59,781 nucleotides of DNA from Chloroflexota bacterium (lineage in GTDB: Bacteria; Chloroflexota; Anaerolineae; Anaerolineales; Villigracilaceae), in contig JAIOAU010000018.1 of assembly GCA_019873655.1 (NCBI GenBank), positions 1 through 59,781 of the forward strand. Direction: 5' to 3'. Shown piece by piece: positions 50,984 through 59,781 of the stretch (the stretch's first letter is position 1; each line of letters begins with the position of its first letter). A program made the position numbers and the translations under genes. The notes below the pieces were generated by a model that worked only from the letters and a program-made list of their open reading frames with translations, had not been told where the DNA came from and made no database searches.

Positions 50984-53900
50984 ATGAACCCCAAATCGCC
51001 CCGCCGCTCGATTCCTCTCTTGCATGTCCTGACTCTGATGGTCTTGTTCACCGGCCTGGTCGCCCTGCCGGCGGCCGCGCCGACGACCGCCCTGGCCGCG
51101 CCCGGGGCGGATTCTGTCCCCCTGGAGCCTCAACCTGCGCCAGCCTACCTCCCCGGCGTCATTGATCCTCCGACCATCGTCATCGGCGGCTTGGGCGAGG
51201 CGATGATCGGCTCCCAGATCACCTTCACCATCACCTTCGACAACACCGACCCCGAAAGCGAGACCGGCTACGGCCCGTTCATCGAGTTCGAACTGCCGAC
51301 CATCGGCGCCGACGGGGCCGGGGCCGCCATCGACGACGGCCTGACCTTCGTCAGCGCCACCTACCTGGGCAACCCCATCCCCGCCCAGGACCTGTTCGTG
51401 AACACCTTCGGCTCCGGCGGCACCCTGCCTCACCCGCTGGTGCGCAACGCCAGCGGCAACTTCATCACCGTCAACGGCACGCCGGGCAATCAATTGGTCG
51501 TCATCCGCCTGCCCTTCGGCTCGTTCACCGCCGGTCAGCCGCCGGCCACGGTCAGCGTCACCGTCCAGATGAGCAACCTGGCCGACCTGGGATACCCGCT
51601 CACCGTCCGGGCGCGCGGCGGCTATCAATACGGCTTCACCCCCCTCGATGACTGGTGCTGCGGCGACGACCCCAGCACCACCCTGAGCGGCTACGTCACC
51701 AGCGCGGCCACCCCCACGGTCATCACCCTGAGAAAGAGTTACGCCGGCCCCTCGAACACCTCCGATGAAACCGCCACCGGCCCCAACTTCACCCGCCAAT
51801 ACACCGTCACGGTGGACATCGCCGCCGGTCAGACGGTCAACAACCTGACCATCACCGACGCCCTCGACAACAACGCCCAGTACGTCCCGACCGCCACCGC
51901 CAGCCCGGCCGGCTACACCCTGGTGGATCAGCCGGTCAGCGGCGCGCCCCAGAACCCGCCCAACAACGACCTGATCGTCCGCTGGGCCGCCGTCACCGGC
52001 GGGGCCGGCTCGAGCGACGCCTCGACCACCCTCTCCTTCTTCATCCCGCGCGACAACGCCAACGGGGCGCGCGTCATCAACCCGGCCAACGGCATAGCCG
52101 TCTCGACCTGCAACCAGGCCTCCGCTTCCGGCACCTGGACGCCCATCGACACGCGCGACGCGCCCCAGGCCATCACCATTGACCCGTTCGGCTGCGAACA
52201 CACCCTGACCGACCGCTCGCTGGCCACCCAGAAAGGATTCACCGTCGTCGGCGGCGGCGCGCCCGCCCCGGGCCGCGTCCTGGAATACACGATTCAGGTC
52301 CAGGTCTCGGATTTCTTCGCCTTCGACGGCCTCTTCCTGGATGACATCCTCTCCGACGGCCAGTCCTTCGACGCCTCCTTCACGCCGACCATGGCCGTCA
52401 GCGGCAACGGCTTCAGCCTGGGCGCGGCCGCCATGACGAACTACACCGTCATGTCGAACAAAGACCTGACCGACGGCCCGCCTCCAGCCCCCGAGGACCC
52501 GTCCAGCGACGGCACCACCATCGTCCGCTTCGAAATCTCGGACGAACTGATAGCGCGCGCCGCCTCCCTGCCCCCCGGCCCGGCCCGCGACCACGCCCAA
52601 GCCGGACGCCTGCTCGGCGGCTGCGTCCCCCTGACCGGCAGCGCCAACCCCGACTGCGGCTCCTACAACGACGGCGGCACGACCGTCACCATCGTCTTCC
52701 GCGCCGTCATCGACGATGAATTCACCGACAACTACCCCTCCGGCGACTGGTCGGTTGACCAGGGCGACATCCTCGGCGACCAGGAGACGGTCACCGGCCA
52801 ACTGCTCAACACCCTGACCTTCGATTCCACCGGCCTGCCGGTCGTCACCGACGACGCCACCGCCTCGCTGACCCTCGGCACCGGCGCGCTGACCAAAGAA
52901 ATCTACGCCATCAACGGCGTCATCTGCCCCGACGCGGTCGTCTGCCCGGCCGGCGGCCCCTACCGCATCAAACCCGGCGACGTGGTCACCTACCGCCTGA
53001 CCTACACCATGCCCTTCGGCGACCAGGAAAACCTCGAATTCACCGACTACTTGCCGCTGCCCATCTTCAGCGCCGCCGAGGTGACCTCCTTCGACAACAC
53101 CGTCAGCGTCGCGCCGCCTGCGGCCGGCGTGGCCAAATTCGGCCCGGCCGACACCTACTACGCCTACTCCGGCATCGTCCCCACCCTCTCGACCAGCGGG
53201 ACGAACAACAGCGTCAACTTCTACTACGGCGACTACGACAATCCGCTCAACCAGCCCAACACGGTTGACCTCCTCTTCAGCGTCACCGTCTCCACCAACC
53301 CCTTCGCCGACGGCCTCTACCTGACCAACCAGGCCCACGCCTACGAGGGCAGCACCAACGGCGGCATCGTCACCGCCGACGCCATCGTTCAACTCGTCCT
53401 CACCGAGCCGGTGCTGGTGACCAGCAAATCGGCCATCTGGAGCAGCAACCCGGCGGCCACCTACCTGCCGGTCACCCCCGTCCCGCCGGTGACCTTCCTC
53501 GATCCCACCCACAGCCCGCGCTGGACCGGCACCATCAACTCGACCAACCTGCACAGCGGCGGCGCATTCACCATCAACCATAACGTGGTCGGCATCGACG
53601 CCGGCGACATCGTCACCTTTGCCATCGTCATCGAAAACCAGGGCTCCAGCCTGAAGGGCGCCTTCGACATCGACATCATCGACACCCTCCCGGCCGGCTT
53701 CCAGATTCCGTCCGGCGGCCTCAACCTGCAAATCTACTACGGCAATGGCACCGGCCCGATCGCCTACACCCGCCCCGACAACACCCCGGCCGCGCCCGGC
53801 GACCTGTTCACCACCGGCATCCGCCTGGTGGACCCGGTCGGCCAGGGCGTCTGCTCGGCCCACGACCCCAACCTGGGCAACAACATCATCCTCATCACCT

Positions 53901-56900
53901 ACGATCTCGAAGCCAGCAGCACGATTTCTCCCGGCACGATCACCAACACCGGCACAGTCGTCCACTACGCCGGTGACGAGGGCGGCCCCAACCACGTCCC
54001 GACCCCCTCGCCCATCACCGACGACGCCACCGCCACCACCCTGACCTCGATGACCAAGACCCTGACCGGCACCGAGATCACCAACTCCGCCAACAGCGCC
54101 ACCCAGGTGGTCATCGGCGAATACGCTACTTACACTTTGGTGGTCACCGTGCCGGAAGGCACCGTCCCCGGCGCCCAAATCGTGGACACGCTCGACGCCG
54201 GCCTGGCCTTCCTCGACCTGGTCTCGGTCACCGTCTCCGACCCGGCGGACATGACCAGCACGGTCATGACCTTCGATTCCGGCGGCGTCTGCACCAACTG
54301 CGTCCCCGGCACGGGCGGCGGCAGCAACCCGCTCATCAGTTCCTTCGGCAGCGGCGCCACCGCGCCCGGCCGCCGCATCACCTTCAACCTCGGCGACTTG
54401 ACCAACGCCGACCGCAACAACGCCGTCCCCGAAACGATCACCATCGTCTATCGGGTGATCGCCCTCAACACCAGCGGCAACCAGCACAACACGCAAATCA
54501 ACAACTCGGCCGCCTACTCCTGGACGGGCGGCAGCCAGGCAGCCGTCTCGGCCGCCAACGTCCAGGTCCGCGAACCGGCCCTGACCATCACCAAGTCCAT
54601 CGTCCCGACCAGCGGCGACGCCGGCGACAGTTTCACCTACACCATCACCATCAGCGGCCCGACCATCACCGACGCCTTCGACGTCACCCTCGATGACGCC
54701 TTCCCGACGCTGATGGAGAACATGGCCCTGACGAGCGTCACCGACACCGCCTCGCAGGTTACAACGGCCAACTTCAGCCTGACCGGCAACAACACCATCG
54801 GCTACACCCTCTCCACCGTCACCCCCTGGGACATGCTCCTGAGCCAGACGCCGCGCACCATCACCCTGACCTTCACCGGCACCGTCTCCTACCTGGCCAA
54901 CCCCCAGCAGACCATCGACAACGTCGCCTACGTGCGCTGGACCAGCCTGGACGGCGACTTCACCGCGCCGCGCTCGGCCTACAACACCAACTCCACCGAG
55001 CGCACCGGCGCGGGCGGTCTCAACGATTACGTCGCCTCCAACCCGGCCACATCGGCTCGCTTCACCGTGGACACCATCGCCACCGACAAGTACGTCGTCC
55101 TGACCTCCGAGGCCTCCACCGCCGAGAACACCAACCCCTGGTACGTGGCCATCGGCGAGGTGGTTCGCTTCCGCATCATCGTCCCCATCCCCGAAGGCAC
55201 CTCGCCCAACTTCCAGGTGCGCGACAACCTGCCCGACGGCCTGACCTTCCTGGACGACGGCACGGCCCGCCTGACCTTCGTCTCCAACGGGGCCGGCATC
55301 ACCTCGACCGGCGTCGGCATCGTCCAGCCGATTCCTGGCGGCTGCACCGTCAGCGGCAACTCGGCCGACGCCAACTCGCCCGCCCGGCCGCTGCTGTGCG
55401 TCCTGGGCGACTCGAACGTCGGCAGCGACAACAGCACCGCCGCCGACCCGGACGTCTACGCCACCGGCACCGACGTCTGGTTCAAACTCGGCACCCTGCT
55501 CAACAGCGACAGCGACGCCGACCAGGAGTTCGTGGTCATCGAATTCAACGCCCTGGTGGACAACACCAACGCTGGCAGCAACGACGCCGGCGACGATCGC
55601 TCCAACACCTTCAACGTCTTCATCGGCGGGACGCAAATCGGTTCCACCTCCACCGCGGCGACCGTCCGCATCGCCGAGCCGTCCATCACCGATCTGCTCA
55701 AGACCGCCGTCCCCGCCAGCGGCGACGCCGGAGACCAGATCACCTACACCCTGACCTTCTCCAACGCCAGCGGCGCGAACAACACCACCGCCTTCGACGT
55801 CCGCCTGACCGACACCATCCCCTCCCAGATGACCTACGACGTCGGCAGCATCAACATCTCCAGCGCCGGCAACTGCGCCATCGGCGTGACCGACAACAGC
55901 GCGCCGCCCAACATGGAAATCCTCATCGACGCTGTCCCTGCCGGCTGCTCGGTGACTGTCACCTACACCGCCACCCTCAACGCCACCGCCACGCCCGAAC
56001 AGGTCATCGCCAACACCGCCGACCTCACCTACACCAGCCTGCCCGGCCCGAACGGCACGACCGGCAACCCGACCGGATCGAACACCCCCGGCGCCAGCGG
56101 CAGCGACAGCGGCGAGCGCGACGGCTCGGCCGGTGCCCGCCCCTGGAACGACTACTACGACCAGTCCAGCGACGACGTCACCGTCCCCGGCGTGACCATC
56201 GCCAAGCAGATCTTTGCCACCTCGGCCTCCCATACCACCGGTACGGATGTCGCCATCGGCGAAGAAATCACCTACGCCATCCTCCTGACCTTCCCCGAAG
56301 GCACCACCCCCGCCGACACTGTCCTCGACGACCTGCCCTCCGGCCTTGAAGTCGTCTCCGGTTCGCCCGAGATCATCACCACCGCAGCCGCCAGCGGCGG
56401 CCTGCTCACCGCCGACTTCAACGGCGCCATCGGCGGCCAGTCCACCCTGGTCGCCCCGGGCGACGGCGGCAGCGTCCAGTTCGACTTCACCAACGTGGCC
56501 GTCAACGGCGACAACAACGCCGCCAACAACACCATCCTCCTGCGCTTCCGGGCGCGGGTGACCAACATCGCCGCCAACCAGGCCGGACACGTCATCTCCA
56601 ACGAAGCCACCAACCAGGTCGGCACCAACCCCGTCACCACCTCCAACCGCGTGGACGTCACCGTCGTCGAGCCCAGCATCACCTTCGGCAAGACCATCGT
56701 CTCCCTGCCCACCCCGCTCGATGCCGGCGGCGTCGTCCACTACCGCATCACCTTCGCCAACGCGACCGGCGCCACCGTCAGCAGCGCCATGGACGTCCAC
56801 ATCACCGACGCCCTGGCAACCGCTCTCCTGCTGCCCTCCACCGGCGCGCCCGACCTCGTCATCAGCACCAGCGGCTCGGTCGGCGCCATCACCAACAACT

Positions 56901-59554
56901 CCACCGCCTCCAATATCGACATCACCGTCGCCTCCGTCGCCCCGGGCGCCAGCGTCACCGTCGACTTCTACCCCGTCATCCAGTCCAACATCACCCCCGG
57001 CCAGATCATCGACAACGTCGGCAACGCCGACTGGACCAGCCTGGCTGGCACGCCCACCGGCGAGCGCACCGGCGCCGACGGCCCCGGCGGCGCACTCAAC
57101 GACTACGCCGCCCAAAGCCTGGTCGTCTCCTTCAACATCGCCGACCCGGCCTTCAGCAAGTCCATCGGCCACACCTCCGCGCCGCACACCATTGACCCGG
57201 CCGTTGCCATCGGCGAGGTCATCACCTTCCGCTTGGACGTGACCCTGCCCGAAGGCACCACCCCCGGCATCACCATCAACGACGACCTGCCGGTCGGTCT
57301 GCGCTACGTGCTTGGTTCGGCCAGCCTGGATACCACCGGCTTCAACGGCTTCGTCAGCGCGTGGAGCGTCACTCCCACCGTCCCGCCGGTCGGCAGCGGC
57401 GACGACCTGATCATCACCATCGGCCAGGTCACCGTGGCCGCCGACAACAACGACGCGAACAACACCTTCTCCATCGTCTTCGACGCCGTCGTCCTCGATG
57501 AGGTCGGCAATCAGGCCTCCCCGCCGCCGCTGGTCAACTCGGCCACCATGACGGTCGCCGGCGTGGACTACACCGACACCGCCAGCGCCGACATCGTCGA
57601 ATCCACCCTGACCATCCTCAAGACGGTGGATGACGACCTGCCCGCTCCCGGCCAGATTCTCACCTTCACCGTCACCGTCGCCCACGATGCGACCAGCAAC
57701 GCCGCCGCCTTCGACGTTGTCGTGATTGACAACCTGCCCGCCGGCCTCGACCTCCAGTCGGTCGCCATCAGCGCCTCGGGCGGCGTCAGCGGCGTGGTGG
57801 ATAACTCCGACCTGAGCGCCGAGCAAATGCGCGTCGATGTGGCCACCTTCCCGCTCGGCGGCAGCCTGACCATCACCTATCAGGCCCTCGTCACCGCGCC
57901 CTTCGGCACGGCCCTCAGCAACACCGCCGACGTCACCTGGACCTCCCTGCCCGGCCCGCAACCCGAGGAGCGCACCGGCGCCGACGGCCCCGGCGGCGCG
58001 CTCGACGACTACGCCGCCCGCGCCAACGTGGCCCTCAACTCAGACCGCAACCTGATCAAGCGCCTCGTGGACGACAACTACCCCGGCACGGTCAACCCTG
58101 ACGCCACCATCGGCGAAATCCTGACCTTCGAACTGACCCTCGTCATCCCGGCCGCCAGCACCGACACCTACATCCTGACCGACAACCTCGACAGCGGCCT
58201 GGCCTTCGTGGACTGCGAATACGTCTCCGCCGGCCCCGACCTGACCAGCAGCGAAATCCCGCTCAACCCGCTTGGGCCGTGCAACCACGGCGCGGGCGCG
58301 GGCAGCAACCCGCTCATCAGCAACCTGGGCCGCACCGTGCGCTTCGACTTCGGCACCATCACCAACGCTCACCCAACCGACACCCAGACCATCGTCCTGC
58401 GCTATCGCGTCGTCGTCCTGGACATCACCTCCAACGTCCGCAACGTGACTCTCGACAACAGCGCCCGCCTCGAGTGGTCGGTCGGCTCGGTGACGCGCAC
58501 CATCGCCCCGGCCATCAACATCCTCGAACCGGACCTGGACCTGGAAAAGACCGTTGACCGTCAGGTTGCCACCCCCGGCATGCCGCTGGTCTTTACCGTG
58601 CGCGTCTTCCACACCGCCAACAGCCAGATGGACGGCTTCGACGTGGTGGTCAACGACATCGTGCCCGCAGGCCTGACCTATGTGCCCGGCACGCTGCAAT
58701 TCGTAGTCGGCTCGGGTGTGCCTCCCACCACGCTGGATGACACCGGCGTGGACCCGGCCACCGGCCGCCCGCTGCTGCGCGCCGTCTGGGATGTGCTGCC
58801 GCTGGGCAGTGAATCGACCATCCAATTCACGGCTCGCTTCGGCAACGTCCCGCCGGGCGGTTCCGTCACCAACACCGCCAGCGTCGAATGGACCAGCCTG
58901 CCCGGCGAAGTCCCCGCGCCGCCCGATACCTACCTCTCGGCCTACGAACAAATCAACTCGCACGAGCGGCGCTACGACCCGCTCAACCCGGCCGATGTGT
59001 ACCGCGTCCAGGCGGGCGCAGCGGTGCGCGCCACCTCTCTGCCGTCCACCGGCTTCGCCCCCGGACGGGTGACCGTCCTGCCGCCTCAGGCAGCCGATCA
59101 GCAATACAACCAAACCGGCGACCTGCGCCTGGAGATTCCCGCCCTCAACCTGAACATCCCCATTGTCGGCGTTCCGCTCGGCGAGAACGGCTGGGATGTG
59201 ACCTGGCTGTGGAATCAAGTCGGCTACCTGGAAGGGACCGCCTACCCCGGCCGCTCCGGCAACTCGGTCCTGACCGCTCACGTCTACACGCCCGACGGTC
59301 TGCCCGGCCCGTTCGTCAACCTGTCCAGCCTGCGGTTCGGCGACCAGATTATCCTGCACAGCGGCGGCCAGCGCTACATCTACGAAGTGCGCAGCAACCG
59401 CCAGGTGCTGCCGGGCAACATGACCGCCCTGCAGCATGAGGACTACGCCTGGCTGACGCTCATCACCTGCCGCGGCTACAACGAAGCGAACAACACCTAC
59501 CGTTACCGCCAGGTCGTGCGCGCCGTCCTGGTGCGGATCGAACCGGAGCCTTAA
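50984..59554 (+). CDS. Giant DUF11-repeat surface protein with LPSTG motif and sortase domain
   Basis: 2856 residues from the ATG at 50984. Signal peptide (residues 1-38), about five N-terminal beta modules (63-1020), then five A-B pairs of DUF11-like domains (A at about 1023, 1365, 1739, 2056, 2356; B at about 1200, 1568, 1899, 2209, 2519). A modules carry IGE then PEGT; B modules start with KT and DAGD-type strands and three end in GERTGADGPGG-like loops. LPSTGF is at 2686-2691. Residues about 2712-2856 are a sortase fold with His 2766 (LTAHVY), Cys 2829 (LITC) and Arg in YRYRQVVRA. No membrane anchor follows. Probably a fibre or adhesin whose own sortase domain processes the LPSTG. Confidence 0.88.
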   Translation: MNPKSPRRSIPLLHVLTLMVLFTGLVALPAAAPTTALAAPGADSVPLEPQPAPAYLPGVIDPPTIVIGGLGEAMIGSQITFTITFDNTDPESETGYGPFIEFELPTIGADGAGAAIDDGLTFVSATYLGNPIPAQDLFVNTFGSGGTLPHPLVRNASGNFITVNGTPGNQLVVIRLPFGSFTAGQPPATVSVTVQMSNLADLGYPLTVRARGGYQYGFTPLDDWCCGDDPSTTLSGYVTSAATPTVITLRKSYAGPSNTSDETATGPNFTRQYTVTVDIAAGQTVNNLTITDALDNNAQYVPTATASPAGYTLVDQPVSGAPQNPPNNDLIVRWAAVTGGAGSSDASTTLSFFIPRDNANGARVINPANGIAVSTCNQASASGTWTPIDTRDAPQAITIDPFGCEHTLTDRSLATQKGFTVVGGGAPAPGRVLEYTIQVQVSDFFAFDGLFLDDILSDGQSFDASFTPTMAVSGNGFSLGAAAMTNYTVMSNKDLTDGPPPAPEDPSSDGTTIVRFEISDELIARAASLPPGPARDHAQAGRLLGGCVPLTGSANPDCGSYNDGGTTVTIVFRAVIDDEFTDNYPSGDWSVDQGDILGDQETVTGQLLNTLTFDSTGLPVVTDDATASLTLGTGALTKEIYAINGVICPDAVVCPAGGPYRIKPGDVVTYRLTYTMPFGDQENLEFTDYLPLPIFSAAEVTSFDNTVSVAPPAAGVAKFGPADTYYAYSGIVPTLSTSGTNNSVNFYYGDYDNPLNQPNTVDLLFSVTVSTNPFADGLYLTNQAHAYEGSTNGGIVTADAIVQLVLTEPVLVTSKSAIWSSNPAATYLPVTPVPPVTFLDPTHSPRWTGTINSTNLHSGGAFTINHNVVGIDAGDIVTFAIVIENQGSSLKGAFDIDIIDTLPAGFQIPSGGLNLQIYYGNGTGPIAYTRPDNTPAAPGDLFTTGIRLVDPVGQGVCSAHDPNLGNNIILITYDLEASSTISPGTITNTGTVVHYAGDEGGPNHVPTPSPITDDATATTLTSMTKTLTGTEITNSANSATQVVIGEYATYTLVVTVPEGTVPGAQIVDTLDAGLAFLDLVSVTVSDPADMTSTVMTFDSGGVCTNCVPGTGGGSNPLISSFGSGATAPGRRITFNLGDLTNADRNNAVPETITIVYRVIALNTSGNQHNTQINNSAAYSWTGGSQAAVSAANVQVREPALTITKSIVPTSGDAGDSFTYTITISGPTITDAFDVTLDDAFPTLMENMALTSVTDTASQVTTANFSLTGNNTIGYTLSTVTPWDMLLSQTPRTITLTFTGTVSYLANPQQTIDNVAYVRWTSLDGDFTAPRSAYNTNSTERTGAGGLNDYVASNPATSARFTVDTIATDKYVVLTSEASTAENTNPWYVAIGEVVRFRIIVPIPEGTSPNFQVRDNLPDGLTFLDDGTARLTFVSNGAGITSTGVGIVQPIPGGCTVSGNSADANSPARPLLCVLGDSNVGSDNSTAADPDVYATGTDVWFKLGTLLNSDSDADQEFVVIEFNALVDNTNAGSNDAGDDRSNTFNVFIGGTQIGSTSTAATVRIAEPSITDLLKTAVPASGDAGDQITYTLTFSNASGANNTTAFDVRLTDTIPSQMTYDVGSINISSAGNCAIGVTDNSAPPNMEILIDAVPAGCSVTVTYTATLNATATPEQVIANTADLTYTSLPGPNGTTGNPTGSNTPGASGSDSGERDGSAGARPWNDYYDQSSDDVTVPGVTIAKQIFATSASHTTGTDVAIGEEITYAILLTFPEGTTPADTVLDDLPSGLEVVSGSPEIITTAAASGGLLTADFNGAIGGQSTLVAPGDGGSVQFDFTNVAVNGDNNAANNTILLRFRARVTNIAANQAGHVISNEATNQVGTNPVTTSNRVDVTVVEPSITFGKTIVSLPTPLDAGGVVHYRITFANATGATVSSAMDVHITDALATALLLPSTGAPDLVISTSGSVGAITNNSTASNIDITVASVAPGASVTVDFYPVIQSNITPGQIIDNVGNADWTSLAGTPTGERTGADGPGGALNDYAAQSLVVSFNIADPAFSKSIGHTSAPHTIDPAVAIGEVITFRLDVTLPEGTTPGITINDDLPVGLRYVLGSASLDTTGFNGFVSAWSVTPTVPPVGSGDDLIITIGQVTVAADNNDANNTFSIVFDAVVLDEVGNQASPPPLVNSATMTVAGVDYTDTASADIVESTLTILKTVDDDLPAPGQILTFTVTVAHDATSNAAAFDVVVIDNLPAGLDLQSVAISASGGVSGVVDNSDLSAEQMRVDVATFPLGGSLTITYQALVTAPFGTALSNTADVTWTSLPGPQPEERTGADGPGGALDDYAARANVALNSDRNLIKRLVDDNYPGTVNPDATIGEILTFELTLVIPAASTDTYILTDNLDSGLAFVDCEYVSAGPDLTSSEIPLNPLGPCNHGAGAGSNPLISNLGRTVRFDFGTITNAHPTDTQTIVLRYRVVVLDITSNVRNVTLDNSARLEWSVGSVTRTIAPAINILEPDLDLEKTVDRQVATPGMPLVFTVRVFHTANSQMDGFDVVVNDIVPAGLTYVPGTLQFVVGSGVPPTTLDDTGVDPATGRPLLRAVWDVLPLGSESTIQFTARFGNVPPGGSVTNTASVEWTSLPGEVPAPPDTYLSAYEQINSHERRYDPLNPADVYRVQAGAAVRATSLPSTGFAPGRVTVLPPQAADQQYNQTGDLRLEIPALNLNIPIVGVPLGENGWDVTWLWNQVGYLEGTAYPGRSGNSVLTAHVYTPDGLPGPFVNLSSLRFGDQIILHSGGQRYIYEVRSNRQVLPGNMTALQHEDYAWLTLITCRGYNEANNTYRYRQVVRAVLVRIEPEP

Positions 59555-59564
59555 CGATCAACAA

Positions 59565-59593
59565 GAACCCGTTTCCTGCCAGGAAACAGGTTC
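59565..59593 (+). terminator. Hairpin after the giant gene
   Basis: GAACC(C)GTTTCCT and AGGAAAC(A)GGTTC, stem with one mismatch, loop GCC. Confidence 0.55.
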
Positions 59594-59608
59594 CTCTCTG
59601 GCGCTGTA

Positions 59609-59642
59609 AGGGCTGTCCCAAAAGATGGGGCAGCCCTACTTT
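59609..59642 (+). terminator. Rho-independent terminator
   Basis: AGGGCTGTCCC and GGGGCAGCCCT, an 11-bp stem with one wobble pair, then ACTTTTT. Confidence 0.75.
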
Positions 59643-59672
59643 TTGAACAGCCACTTGCTTCTTCGGGAACTA

Positions 59673-59781
59673 GAGCCTGTTATGAACTTTCACAAAAGAT
59701 GAGCGATGGATCGGACGAACTGGTGAAGCATCAGGATAGCAAAAGCCAAATAGTGAAGTCCTTCCAGGATTTCAGGGGTTC
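59673..59781 (-). mobile_element. End of an insertion sequence
   Basis: GAGCCTGTTATGAACTTTC (59673-59691) looks like a terminal inverted repeat of an IS, followed on the minus strand by a transposase reading frame running off the window. Confidence 0.55.
59690..59781 (-). CDS. Transposase C-terminus, partial
   Basis: 29 residues visible (TPEILEGLHYLAFAILMLHQ, then FVRSIAHLL and stop). The hydrophobic helix pattern is like the C-terminus of DDE transposases of the IS5/IS4-like type. The N-terminal part lies outside the window. Confidence 0.5.
   Translation of the reverse strand, partial: TPEILEGLHYLAFAILMLHQFVRSIAHLL

Noticed and set aside
50963-57961. 2332-codon open frame on the minus strand opposite the giant surface gene
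   Set aside because: It is a by-product of strong third-position C/G bias in the Thr/Asp/Gly-rich repeat gene. Its translation is low-complexity Gly/Asp/Val, with no start context or family features.

Overview
The window looks like a high-GC chromosome segment from a Chloroflexota bacterium of the Anaerolineae type. This is inferred from gene content: a eukaryotic-type citrate synthase next to a lactate-dehydrogenase-like malate dehydrogenase, many secreted proteins with Thr/Pro linkers joined to LysM, SH3 or LCP domains, a translin-family protein, DUF11 surface repeats and a soluble sortase domain. No rRNA, tRNA or CRISPR array was recognised. Coding strand use is mixed and most genes form short co-oriented runs with overlaps of a few bases.

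Layout. 1-1.1 kb: 3' end of a Cys-rich secreted protein, a perfect hairpin, then seven 22-bp tandem repeats. 1.1-5 kb: Zn-ribbon/LysM membrane protein, methyltransferase, a 35-residue membrane peptide, a P-loop ATPase of more A/T-rich appearance. 5-8.4 kb (minus): citrate synthase, malate dehydrogenase, thioredoxin reductase. 8.6-18.2 kb (plus): MFS transporter, GNAT-like protein, DegV, YebC, RuvC, flippase-like protein, a FitAB-type toxin-antitoxin pair with a visible operator, FAD oxidoreductase, EamA, phosphodiesterase. 18.2-20.4 kb: ssb, DUF3467, translin-family protein, membrane protein with a probable frameshift. 20.5-23.6 kb: lipoproteins, GH16 glucanase, ATP-grasp protein. 23.7-28.2 kb (minus): folD, mtaB, a lipoprotein and a TPR protein. 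28.3-34 kb (plus): a translationally coupled operon of a histidine-kinase-like protein lacking the phospho-acceptor His, a LysM protein and two LCP glycopolymer transferases. 34.2-39.5 kb: recombinase-like protein with a degenerate active site, then (minus) groES, glutaredoxin, tilS, CYTH protein, DUF3368 toxin-like protein and a kinase-fold protein whose C-terminus is a UPF0175 antitoxin domain. 39.6-41.2 kb: CPA2 antiporter with a PII-like partner. 41.3-46.5 kb: a cassette centred on radical-SAM proteins. 46.7-50.3 kb (minus): nadC-nadA-nadB. 50.5-59.6 kb: tandem 103-bp repeats, a strong promoter, a structured leader and a 2856-residue DUF11-repeat protein that carries both an LPSTG motif and a sortase domain. 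The last about 110 bases are the end of an insertion sequence.

Most interesting systems. (1) The 41.8-46.5 kb cassette: a secreted/membrane protein ending in CACACACAGCACACAGGGR, a PqqD-domain radical-SAM/SPASM enzyme, a small PAS protein and a second PqqD/radical-SAM paralogue that has lost its cluster cysteines. It looks like a peptide-tail modification system. (2) The giant adhesin-like protein that holds its own sorting motif and sortase. (3) A toxin-antitoxin pair in which the antitoxin domain is fused to a kinase fold with a missing catalytic Asp. (4) A histidine-kinase-like protein (Gln for His) leading a cell-wall operon. Noncoding highlights are heptanucleotide arrays around the radical-SAM and nad genes, a dispersed roughly 100-bp palindromic repeat family, and promoters whose -10 box lies only 6-10 nt from the start codon (leaderless genes).
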